Origin: JAKOQB01 sp036824465
Lineage (GTDB): Bacteria > Pseudomonadota > Gammaproteobacteria > Burkholderiales > Burkholderiaceae_F
Reading direction: 5' to 3'
NCBI GenBank assembly: GCA_036824465.1
Contig: DAITAC010000113.1
Span: 1-12,459 of the forward strand
DNA length: 12,459 nt
The notes beneath the pieces were generated by a model. The model was not told where the DNA came from. It did no database searches and worked only from the letters and a program-made list of their open reading frames with translations. Each line of letters starts with the position of its first letter. The first letter of the stretch is position 1. This document shows positions 1 to 5,992 of the stretch, piece by piece. Both the position numbers and the translations under genes were made by a program.

Positions 1-917
1 TGAAGTTCACCAACCCGAATGGCGTGTGCTGGACCAAGGACGGCTTCCTGATCGTGGTCGAGCACAACCGCGTGCTCAACTTTCCGGCTGCCGAGTTCTT
101 CTACGAAGGGCCGGACGTCGCGGTGATCGAGGTGGTGCCCCAAGGCAAGCTGATCCCGCCCGAGGAGGAGTCGTACAACCACGGCGCCCGCACCTGCCGC
201 GTCAGCGACGACGGCAAGCTCTACATCACGCTCGGCCAGCCGTACAACGTGCAGCCGCGCGAGAAGGTGGCGCTGTACGAGCAGCTGGGCATCGGCGGCA
301 TGATCCGCCTGGATCCGTTCGACGGCTCCAAGCGTGAAGTGTTGGCCCGGGGCGTGCGCAACTCGGTCGGCATGGACATCAACCCCAAGGACAAGACCGT
401 CTGGTTCACCGACAACCAGACCGACGGCATGGGTGACGACACGCCGCCCGGCGAGCTCAACCGCATCACCAAGGCGGGTGGCGAGCATTTCGGCTACCCG
501 TTCATCCACGGCAACAACGTGCAGATCGCCGGCACGGCCGCCGCACCGGACCTCAAGGACATGAAGGCGCCCGCGGCCTGGAGCAAGCCGCAGATCGAGT
601 TCCCGGCGCACCAGGCGCAGCTCGGCATGACTTTCTACTCAGGCAAGATGTTCCCCGCGAAATACCAGGGCGGAATCTTCGTCGCGGCGCATGGCTCGTG
701 GAACCGCACCAAGGCGAGCGGCGCGCTGATCAACTTCGTCTCGCTGAAGGCCGATGGCACCGCCGACAAGTCCGAGGTATTCGCCGAAGGCTGGCTCGAT
801 GATGCGACCGGCACCTATCGTGGTCGCCCGGTCGATGTGGCGGTCATGAAGGACGGGTCGTTACTGGTGTCGGACGATTTCGCTGGCGCGATTTACCGCA
901 TCAGTTATCAGCCCTGA
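1..917 (+). CDS. PQQ-dependent sugar dehydrogenase, sorbosone dehydrogenase family (5' partial)
   Basis: The reading frame is open from the window edge (first whole codon at base 3, residues KFTNPNGV), so the N-terminus, about 100 or more residues with the signal peptide, lies outside. The protein is a beta-propeller of the soluble glucose/sorbosone dehydrogenase superfamily. Such enzymes oxidise sugars or aldoses in the periplasm with PQQ and pass electrons to a cytochrome. Visible family features are an Arg-Asn pair in RGVRNSVGMD, DNQTDGMGDD, HGSWNR, the paired arginines of YRGRPVDV and a closing blade GSLLVSDDFAGAIYRI. The Arg-Asn and Arg-x-Arg elements resemble PQQ contacts known in soluble glucose dehydrogenase; that equivalence is inferred. 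The cytochrome c gene follows after 4 bases and a PqqU-like receptor after that, which supports a PQQ enzyme. The substrate cannot be told from sequence. Confidence 0.9.
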   Translation, partial: KFTNPNGVCWTKDGFLIVVEHNRVLNFPAAEFFYEGPDVAVIEVVPQGKLIPPEEESYNHGARTCRVSDDGKLYITLGQPYNVQPREKVALYEQLGIGGMIRLDPFDGSKREVLARGVRNSVGMDINPKDKTVWFTDNQTDGMGDDTPPGELNRITKAGGEHFGYPFIHGNNVQIAGTAAAPDLKDMKAPAAWSKPQIEFPAHQAQLGMTFYSGKMFPAKYQGGIFVAAHGSWNRTKASGALINFVSLKADGTADKSEVFAEGWLDDATGTYRGRPVDVAVMKDGSLLVSDDFAGAIYRISYQP

Positions 918-921
918 GGCA

Positions 922-1257
922 ATGACGTTGCGTTCGTTGGCCGCCGCAGCGCTCGTCGCTGCGGTGGCAAGTGCAACTTGCGTCACGCATGCGCAGGATG
1001 CAAGCGCTGGCGCACGCAAAGCAACTGCATGTCAGGCCTGTCATGGAACGGACGGCATATCGCGGCTGCCAGACGCGCCACATCTTGCCGGGCAACCAGC
1101 AATTTATCTGGAGCGGGCGCTGCGGGCGTATCGCTCCGGCGAGCGGCGCAATGAGGTCATGTCGATCGCTGCGAAATCGCTTACCGATGATGATATGCGC
1201 GATCTGGCGGCGTATTTCGCCGCAATCCAGATCGAAGTAAAGACACCTCCGAAGTAG
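922..1257 (+). CDS. Periplasmic class I cytochrome c, c553/c4-like single haem
   Basis: A 111-residue protein with a signal peptide (residues 1-24, cut probably after THA) and one haem c site, CQACH at residues 37-41. Gly42 follows it, and Met80 in NEVMS is the likely sixth haem ligand, at the usual distance for small class I cytochromes. A C-terminal helix (DDDMRDLAAYFAAI) completes the fold. The start lies 4 bases after the dehydrogenase stop, and GAGG overlapping that stop may serve as the ribosome site, so the two are very likely co-transcribed. By position it is the natural electron acceptor of the PQQ dehydrogenase, passing electrons to a terminal oxidase or another cytochrome. That partnership is inferred from context. 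The single extra Cys20 lies inside the signal peptide and does not form a good lipobox. Confidence 0.9.
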   Translation: MTLRSLAAAALVAAVASATCVTHAQDASAGARKATACQACHGTDGISRLPDAPHLAGQPAIYLERALRAYRSGERRNEVMSIAAKSLTDDDMRDLAAYFAAIQIEVKTPPK

Positions 1258-1264
1258 GGCAAGT

Positions 1265-3403
1265 TTGGTCATTTCCGCTTCCTTGATGTCGGACCGGATG
1301 CGACGCAGTCTCGCGAGCGCGTCGCTTGTGGCACTGGGTTCGGCCGCCTCCGCGCAGCAGGCTGCACAAACGGCGGGTGAGACGACGCTTGCGCCGGTTG
1401 TCGTAACGGCGACCCGCATCGAGCGCCTGCTCTTCGATGTGCCTGCGTCGGTCAATGTGATTGACCGCGACACAATTCGGGACGCGCAGTTGCGCGTCAA
1501 CCTTTCCGAGTCGCTTGGCCGCGTCCCCGGGTTGGTCGTGCTGAACCGCGAGAACTATGCGCAGGACCTGCAGATCTCGATCCGCGGCTTCGGTTCCCGC
1601 TCTACGTTCGGAGTTCGCGGTGTGCGCCTTTATGTCGATGGGGTCCCCGCATCCTTTCCCGATGGACAGGGGCAGGTTTCGCATTTTCCGTTGAATGCGG
1701 CTGAGAGAATCGAGGTGCTGCGCGGGCCATTTTCGGCGCTGTATGGAAACTCGTCAGGGGGCGTCATCGCGCTGACGACCGAATTGAAACCACAACCGCT
1801 GCGCAGCGAAGTCAGCGGCGCATTCGGCGCGAACACAACATGGCGCATCGGCGCCAATGCGATGGGCGGCGTAGATCCGTATGCCTTTGCGATCGATGCC
1901 GCACGGTTCCGCACTGAAGGAACGAGGCCTCACAGCGAAGCGCAGCGCGACACTTTGAACCTGCGCTGGGCATCGCTCGACTCGCCGCTGGGCCGGCTGC
2001 GATTCGCCCTCAATTCAGTCTCAATGCCGGACGCGCAGGATCCGCTCGGTTTGACGCGCGCGCAGTTTGATTCGGACCCTGATCAGACCGCGGCCGTCGC
2101 GCTGCAATTCGACACGCGCAAGAGCACCAGACAGACAACGGCCGCCGTCGACCTGGAGTCGAGATTATCGGAGCGCACGACATTGAAGACGGCTGCCTGG
2201 ATCGGTACGCGCGCGGTCAAGCAGTTCCAGGCGATACCCGTTACGACGCAGGCGAATCCCCGCAGCCCGGGCGGCATCATCGACTTCAATCGCAACTTTG
2301 GTGGCACGGACATTCGCGCAAGTTGGGACAGCGCAGATGCGACGGCGGCGATCGGCGTCAACCTCGAACGCATGGACGAGAAGCGGCGGGGCTATGAGAA
2401 TTTCGTCGGCACGCAGCTCGGCGTTCAAGGCCAGCTTCGCCGCGATGAGATCAATCGGGTTGAAAGTGTCGACCCGTATGCCCAGGTCGAGTTTCGATGG
2501 GGCGATGCCTGGCGCGCGAACGCCGGAGTGCGCGCTTCAAAGGTCAGCGTCGATTCGACTGACCGATACATCGTCGGCGTCAACGGGGACGATTCGGGCA
2601 GCAAATCCTTCTCCGCGGTGAATCCGATCCTTGGTGTTGTTTTCCGTCCGAGCCCGGTTGCTTCGCTGTACATGTCGTATGGCCGCGGATTCGAAACGCC
2701 GACGCTCAACGAACTCGCCTACCGGCCCGATGGGACTGCGGGCTTGAACACGGCCCTCAAGGCTGCCAGCAGCGACAACGTCGAGCTTGGCGCGAAGTTG
2801 CAGTGGACACCGGCACTGCTTGTCACGGCGGCGGTGTTCACAATCAATACGCGCGACGATCTGGTCGTTCTGTCGAACAGCGGCGGACGCAGCGGCTTTG
2901 GCAATGTCGGAAAGACAAAGCGCGATGGTGGCGAGCTCGCGTTTGACTGGCGCTTCTCGCCCCGCGTTTCCGCGTATGCCAGCGCTGCATATATCAATGC
3001 CCGATTCGACTCCGCATTCCTGACCTGCGCTGCCGCGCCTTGCCTGACCCCTTCGGTGCCGGTTGCCGCAGGAAACAAGCTGCCCGCGGTGCCGGCGCGA
3101 GCGGGTTTTGTCGAGATCAAGTATCGCGGCGACTGGGCGGATTTCGGCGCGCAGGCACGTACGCAATCGGCGCTGTATGTCGACGATCGCAATACCGATC
3201 GCGCCGCGGGCTATGCGGTGATCAACCTCAGGGCGGCACGAACATTTGGCGCGGCAGGGCGCGGTACTCGGGTTTTTGTTCGAATCGACAATGCGCTTGA
3301 CCGCCGCTACGCCGGCTCCGTCATCGTGAACGAGGCGAACAGCCGCTTCTTCGAGCCGGCGCCGGGCCGCACCTGGCTTTTGGGACTTGATGTGGTCTTG
3401 TAG
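1265..3403 (+). CDS. TonB-dependent outer-membrane receptor, YncD/PqqU-like (probable PQQ receptor)
   Basis: A 712-residue TonB-dependent transporter: signal peptide to about residue 30, a TonB box-like APVVVTATR at 43-51, a plug at about 54-175 and a 22-strand-type barrel after it. The plug has the pattern DLQISIRGFGSRSTFGVRG, then LYVDGVPASFPDGQGQ and EVLRGPFSALYGNSSGGV. From memory this is closer to E. coli YncD (PqqU, shown to import PQQ) than to siderophore or cobalamin receptors. The chosen start is a TTG 5 bases after TAGGG, a ribosome site that overlaps the stop of the cytochrome gene. ATG codons at 1286 and 1298 are alternatives that still leave a signal peptide. The last residue is Leu rather than the usual terminal aromatic of barrel proteins. 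Its place 7 bases after the cytochrome links uptake to the PQQ enzyme. The receptor class is sure; the PQQ ligand is inferred. Confidence 0.88.
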   Translation: MVISASLMSDRMRRSLASASLVALGSAASAQQAAQTAGETTLAPVVVTATRIERLLFDVPASVNVIDRDTIRDAQLRVNLSESLGRVPGLVVLNRENYAQDLQISIRGFGSRSTFGVRGVRLYVDGVPASFPDGQGQVSHFPLNAAERIEVLRGPFSALYGNSSGGVIALTTELKPQPLRSEVSGAFGANTTWRIGANAMGGVDPYAFAIDAARFRTEGTRPHSEAQRDTLNLRWASLDSPLGRLRFALNSVSMPDAQDPLGLTRAQFDSDPDQTAAVALQFDTRKSTRQTTAAVDLESRLSERTTLKTAAWIGTRAVKQFQAIPVTTQANPRSPGGIIDFNRNFGGTDIRASWDSADATAAIGVNLERMDEKRRGYENFVGTQLGVQGQLRRDEINRVESVDPYAQVEFRWGDAWRANAGVRASKVSVDSTDRYIVGVNGDDSGSKSFSAVNPILGVVFRPSPVASLYMSYGRGFETPTLNELAYRPDGTAGLNTALKAASSDNVELGAKLQWTPALLVTAAVFTINTRDDLVVLSNSGGRSGFGNVGKTKRDGGELAFDWRFSPRVSAYASAAYINARFDSAFLTCAAAPCLTPSVPVAAGNKLPAVPARAGFVEIKYRGDWADFGAQARTQSALYVDDRNTDRAAGYAVINLRAARTFGAAGRGTRVFVRIDNALDRRYAGSVIVNEANSRFFEPAPGRTWLLGLDVVL

Positions 3404-3448
3404 CCCGGCGGTAGTCTCTTAAGGGTCGGCCGTTCGCAGCATTTCCAG

Positions 3449-3461
3449 CGGCTCACAGCCG
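3449..3461 (+). repeat. Small hairpin in the leader of the TonB-like gene
   Basis: CGGCT (3449-3453) and AGCCG (3457-3461) are perfect inverted copies around a 3-base loop. It sits just before a larger hairpin, between the receptor stop and the next gene. There is no T-run after it, so it is not a classical terminator. Confidence 0.4.
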
Positions 3462-3462
3462 T

Positions 3463-3494
3463 GCTAACACTCGTCCCGGATGACGATGGTTAGC
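3463..3494 (+). promoter_or_regulatory. 13-base-arm hairpin abutting the ribosome site of the TonB-like gene
   Basis: The arms 3463-3475 and 3482-3494 pair over 6 bp (GCTAAC with GTTAGC), then a 2x2 internal mismatch, then 5 bp (TCGTC with GACGA), around a 6-base loop. The right arm ends exactly where the ribosome site AAGGGA (3495-3500) starts. With no T-run it may set RNA stability, act as a processing site between the receptor and TonB-like messages, or affect ribosome access. The pairing is seen in the sequence; the role is inferred. Confidence 0.45.
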
Positions 3495-3508
3495 AAGGGA
3501 GTTGTTCA

Positions 3509-4042
3509 ATGAGCCACGCACGTTCAACACGCAACGCGATTGGCATCGGCGTTGCGGTTTTGCTCGCACTCGGATGCACCACGACACCGGCCCCAGTACA
3601 GACCGGGACTTCGAGCACCTCGCCGGGCGGGCCGGCGAACAAAACCTCGACTCCGGGTCCGCCGCCGGCAAGAAGCTACGAAACAGCATCTCCGAGATCG
3701 CTCGCGGACTGGAAACGGAACGTGGCCGAGCGCATTCATGCTGCGAACAGATCGCAGGTCTACTCGGGTGCGCCGCCCAATCCGCTAAGGGCGGTTGTGG
3801 TCGTCGAAATGACGGTTGCTGCCGACGGGCAGGTGCGGCGCGCCGAACTGCTGCGAACGCCGGCGCATGCAAAGGACCTTGGCGCGGTGGCGCTGAAGGC
3901 CATCAGTTCGGCGTCCCCTTTCCCGGCGCCTCCCAAGGCGCTGGTCGCGCAGGGTGCCATGAAGACCACGGAGACCTGGCTTTTCCGAGATGATGGTCAG
4001 TTCCAGCTCAGGTCTTTGGCGCTGGCACAGAGCAGCGACTAG
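3509..4042 (+). CDS. Predicted lipoprotein with TonB-type C-terminal domain
   Basis: A 177-residue protein. Residues 11-22 form a hydrophobic export segment ending in ALGC, a plausible lipobox with Cys23 as the lipidated residue; Thr24 follows, not Asp. Residues 24-60 are a Pro/Thr/Ser-rich linker. Residues 65-172 resemble the TonB/TolA C-terminal domain: VVVVEMTVAADGQV, a helix with AKDLGAVALKAI, then SPFPAPP and a final TWLFRDDGQF strand. The start is backed by AAGGGAG 7-8 bases upstream. TonB proteins normally energise outer-membrane receptors through an N-terminal inner-membrane helix that contacts ExbB/ExbD. The Ser-x3-His pattern typical of that helix is not seen here. It follows the PqqU-like receptor by 105 bases, so a dedicated partner for it is likely but unproven. 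An uncleaved membrane anchor is the alternative to a lipoprotein. Confidence 0.8.
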   Translation: MSHARSTRNAIGIGVAVLLALGCTTTPAPVQTGTSSTSPGGPANKTSTPGPPPARSYETASPRSLADWKRNVAERIHAANRSQVYSGAPPNPLRAVVVVEMTVAADGQVRRAELLRTPAHAKDLGAVALKAISSASPFPAPPKALVAQGAMKTTETWLFRDDGQFQLRSLALAQSSD

Positions 4043-4233
4043 CAGGAAGTGTTGTAGTGCCCTGCAGGCTGGTCCGCGACGCGGCTGGCCGGTGCGTTTG
4101 GGCCTCCTGTGCACGGTGTCAACGATGGGGCTCGTGATTCGTTAGCCAGATCGACCCGCGACTCAGGGCCGGATTGTCTCGGCAACGCGCGCTGGTTGAC
4201 TCCATCACGCAATCAACCGTTCCAGGAACTCTC

Positions 4234-4404
4234 ATGAAGAAACTGCTCGCCGCATTCATTGCCGCAACGTTCGCGTTTGCCGGTGTCGCTATCGCTGAAG
4301 ACAAGAAGGCTGCAGCCAAGAAACCGACCGCTGAAGAGTGCAAGAAGGCGATGGAAGCCAAGAAGGAACTCGCGGGCTGCGAAAAGCCCGCTGCCAAGAA
4401 GTAG
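4234..4404 (+). CDS. Small exported Lys/Ala-rich protein, function unknown
   Basis: A 56-residue product starting at an ATG preceded by AGGA with 6 bases of spacing; an in-frame start at 4174 has no such site and would bury the signal peptide. Residues 1-21 are a clear signal peptide (KK, hydrophobic core, AIA before the cut). The mature part is only about 35 residues, strongly basic and mostly Lys, Ala and Glu, with two cysteines (36 and 49) spaced for a disulfide across a short helical hairpin. I do not recognise a family. The product is probably periplasmic or secreted. The gene is a self-contained unit, with 191 bases before it and a strong terminator after it. The signal peptide, ribosome site and terminator make it a real gene. 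Confidence 0.75.
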   Translation: MKKLLAAFIAATFAFAGVAIAEDKKAAAKKPTAEECKKAMEAKKELAGCEKPAAKK

Positions 4405-4425
4405 CTCGACGACGAATTCGCGCCC

Positions 4426-4459
4426 GAGGGGCAGGCCATCGGCCTGCCCCTCATTCTTT
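4426..4459 (+). terminator. Rho-independent terminator after the small exported protein
   Basis: A perfect 12-bp stem, GAGGGGCAGGCC (4426-4437) with GGCCTGCCCCTC (4441-4452), around a 3-base loop, followed by ATTCTTT. It lies 21 bases after the stop codon and separates the small gene from hemE. Because the stem is symmetric it would also hinder transcripts from the other direction, though the T-run is on this strand. Confidence 0.88.
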
Positions 4460-4561
4460 CCAGGTACGCGGTGCGCACAGCGGACCGTCTTCGTGCAGCG
4501 ATGCCGGCAGACTTGCCGTGAGAGAATCGCCGTTTCGCCGCAACGCTAGGTCGTTTCTCGC

Positions 4562-5659
4562 ATGAGACCCACTAACGACACACTCCTGCGGGCGCTGATG
4601 CGCGAGCCGACCGAGTACACGCCGGTCTGGCTGATGCGGCAAGCGGGGCGGTATCTGCCGGAGTACAACGCCACTCGAAAACGTGCGGGCAGCTTCCTCG
4701 CGCTCGCGAAGTCGCCTTCGTTTGCGACCGAGGTGACGCTGCAGCCACTGGAGCGCTACCCGCTCGACGCGGCGATTCTCTTCTCCGACATCCTGACCGT
4801 GCCTGACGCAATGGGCCTGGGACTGTACTTCGCCGACGGTGAGGGCCCGCGCTTCGAGCGGCCAGTCCGGACGGAGTCGGACGTGGCAAGACTTGGCGTC
4901 CCTGATCCGGAGTTATCGCTCACATACGTCTTGGACGCGGTACGGGAGATCAGGCGTGCCTTGGCAGGCCGCGTACCCTTGATCGGCTTCTCAGGGAGTC
5001 CATTTACGCTCGCCTGCTACATGGTCGAAGGAGGTGGGTCCGACGATTTCCGGAGCATCAAGACAATGCTCTACCAGCGTCCGGATCTGCTGCATCGGAT
5101 ACTTTCGATCAATGCAGCCTCGGTGGCTGCTTATTTGAACGCGCAGATCGAGGCGGGCGCGCAGGCGGTCATGATTTTCGATACTTGGGGAGGTATCCTG
5201 TCGCACGAAGCCTTTCCGTCCTTTTCGCTGCATTACACAACTGAGGTCCTTAGACGGGTCAAGCGTGAACACGAGGGTGAGCACATACCCACTATTTGCT
5301 TCACTAAGGGCGGCGGCCTTTGGCTGAATGAGATTGCAGCGGCAGGGTGCGATGCGGTTGGCTTGGACTGGACCGTCGACCTTGGCCGCGCCAGAAGGCA
5401 GATTGATGATCGCTGCGCGCTGCAGGGGAATCTGGATCCGATGGCCCTTTTCGCTGACGAAGCGGCAATTCGCTTGGAAGCTCGAAAAGTTCTCCATAGC
5501 TTTGGACCGCCACAGCGGGGCGACGGCCAATGGGGCGGCCATGTTTTCAATCTCGGGCATGGCATTTCGCAGTTCACCCCGCCGCCTGCGGTTGCGGCGC
5601 TCGTCGATACGGTGCACTCGGAAAGTCGAGCAATGAGACTTGGCGCCCCTGGGGCCTGA
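4562..5659 (+). CDS. hemE: Uroporphyrinogen decarboxylase
   Basis: A 365-residue enzyme that converts uroporphyrinogen III to coproporphyrinogen III by removing four carboxyl groups, a cytoplasmic step of haem synthesis. Family landmarks are all present: MRQAGRYLPEY (25-35, with substrate-binding Arg26 and Arg30), FSDILTVPDAMG (74-85, with the catalytic Asp76), Tyr153 in ACYMVEG, IFDTWGG (205-211), FTKGGG (247-252), LQGNLDP (287-293) and FNLGHGISQFTPP (329-341, His333). Length fits the family. The ATG chosen gives the usual short N-terminus; its ribosome site is weak. It stands alone, after a terminator and before a 333-base gap leading to priA, a gene neighbour often seen in betaproteobacteria. 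Confidence 0.97.
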   Translation: MRPTNDTLLRALMREPTEYTPVWLMRQAGRYLPEYNATRKRAGSFLALAKSPSFATEVTLQPLERYPLDAAILFSDILTVPDAMGLGLYFADGEGPRFERPVRTESDVARLGVPDPELSLTYVLDAVREIRRALAGRVPLIGFSGSPFTLACYMVEGGGSDDFRSIKTMLYQRPDLLHRILSINAASVAAYLNAQIEAGAQAVMIFDTWGGILSHEAFPSFSLHYTTEVLRRVKREHEGEHIPTICFTKGGGLWLNEIAAAGCDAVGLDWTVDLGRARRQIDDRCALQGNLDPMALFADEAAIRLEARKVLHSFGPPQRGDGQWGGHVFNLGHGISQFTPPPAVAALVDTVHSESRAMRLGAPGA

Positions 5660-5666
5660 CCAGCGT

Positions 5667-5688
5667 GGCTCGCCCGAGTTGTTTTTTT
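5667..5688 (+). terminator. Possible weak terminator after hemE
   Basis: A short imperfect stem (GGCTC with GAGTT through wobble pairs) is followed by a run of seven T (5682-5688), starting 7 bases after the hemE stop. The stem is weak, so efficiency is doubtful, but the T-run is striking in such GC-rich DNA. Confidence 0.4.
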
Positions 5689-5704
5689 GGCGAAGGTACT
5701 TGAC

Positions 5705-5901
5705 TTATTCACAAAGACTATTCTCGTTCACCTCGGCCTCATGTCGTGACAGCGACTTGGGCCGCCGAGCGTTTTTCGCAACGCAATTCATTGATTCACA
5801 AAGGATTTCCGGAGGCATTCCTACCTTGGGAATCCGTTAGCACTCATCTATGCAAGTTCTGGACCTCGCCTTTGCAAGGCTTTTCCACAAAGTTGTCCAC
5901 A
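5705..5901 (+). promoter_or_regulatory. Cluster of four DnaA-box-like sites, all in the same orientation
   Basis: Against the consensus TTATNCACA: 5705-5713 TTATTCACA is a perfect match. 5792-5800 TGATTCACA has one mismatch and resembles the Caulobacter G-box TGATCCACA. 5881-5889 TTTTCCACA and 5893-5901 TTGTCCACA each have one mismatch, and their starts are 12 bases apart. Such a cluster could bind DnaA to regulate hemE or priA, titrate DnaA, or be part of an origin. The matches are seen directly; the binding is inferred. Confidence 0.5.
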
Positions 5902-5992
5902 GGATTGCCCGACCACAATTCGAACCAAAAATCAGCAACTTGGAAGCGCTAATTGAAGTTTCTTAAGAGCTTGGGCGCGGCCAATTGACCTG

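Larger units (their letters stand above)
5660..5992. other. Non-coding hemE-priA intergenic region, AT-richer than its surroundings
   Basis: This 333-base gap holds no convincing gene; a 68-codon frame at 5746-5952 lacks a ribosome site and family signs. It contains the T-run after hemE, four DnaA-box-like 9-mers (5705-5901), a short hairpin GCCTT-TGC-AAGGC (5868-5880) followed by four T, and an AT-rich stretch (about 5905-5965) just before priA. No clear sigma-70 promoter was found; TTGACT at 5700-5705 has no well-spaced -10. Confidence 0.6.

Noticed and set aside
901..1684. Long minus-strand frames opposite the cytochrome and receptor genes
   Set aside because: They are shadows of well-supported plus-strand genes in GC-rich DNA, with no recognisable domains.
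4194..4218. Inverted repeat GGTTGA/TCAACC before the small exported protein, with TTGACT as a -35 box
   Set aside because: The stem is only 6 bp with a 13-base loop, and no -10 box follows at a suitable distance.
4174..4233. Earlier start for the small exported protein
   Set aside because: It would put 20 residues before a textbook signal peptide; the AGGA site fits the ATG at 4234.
5746..5952. A 68-codon open frame in the hemE-priA gap
   Set aside because: No ribosome site, no domain, and it overlaps the DnaA-box-like sites; its composition looks like translated non-coding DNA.
5660..5992. Calling the hemE-priA gap a chromosome origin outright
   Set aside because: Only one box is perfect, dnaA is not in the window and skew cannot be judged from 12 kb; kept as a finding, not as an origin feature.
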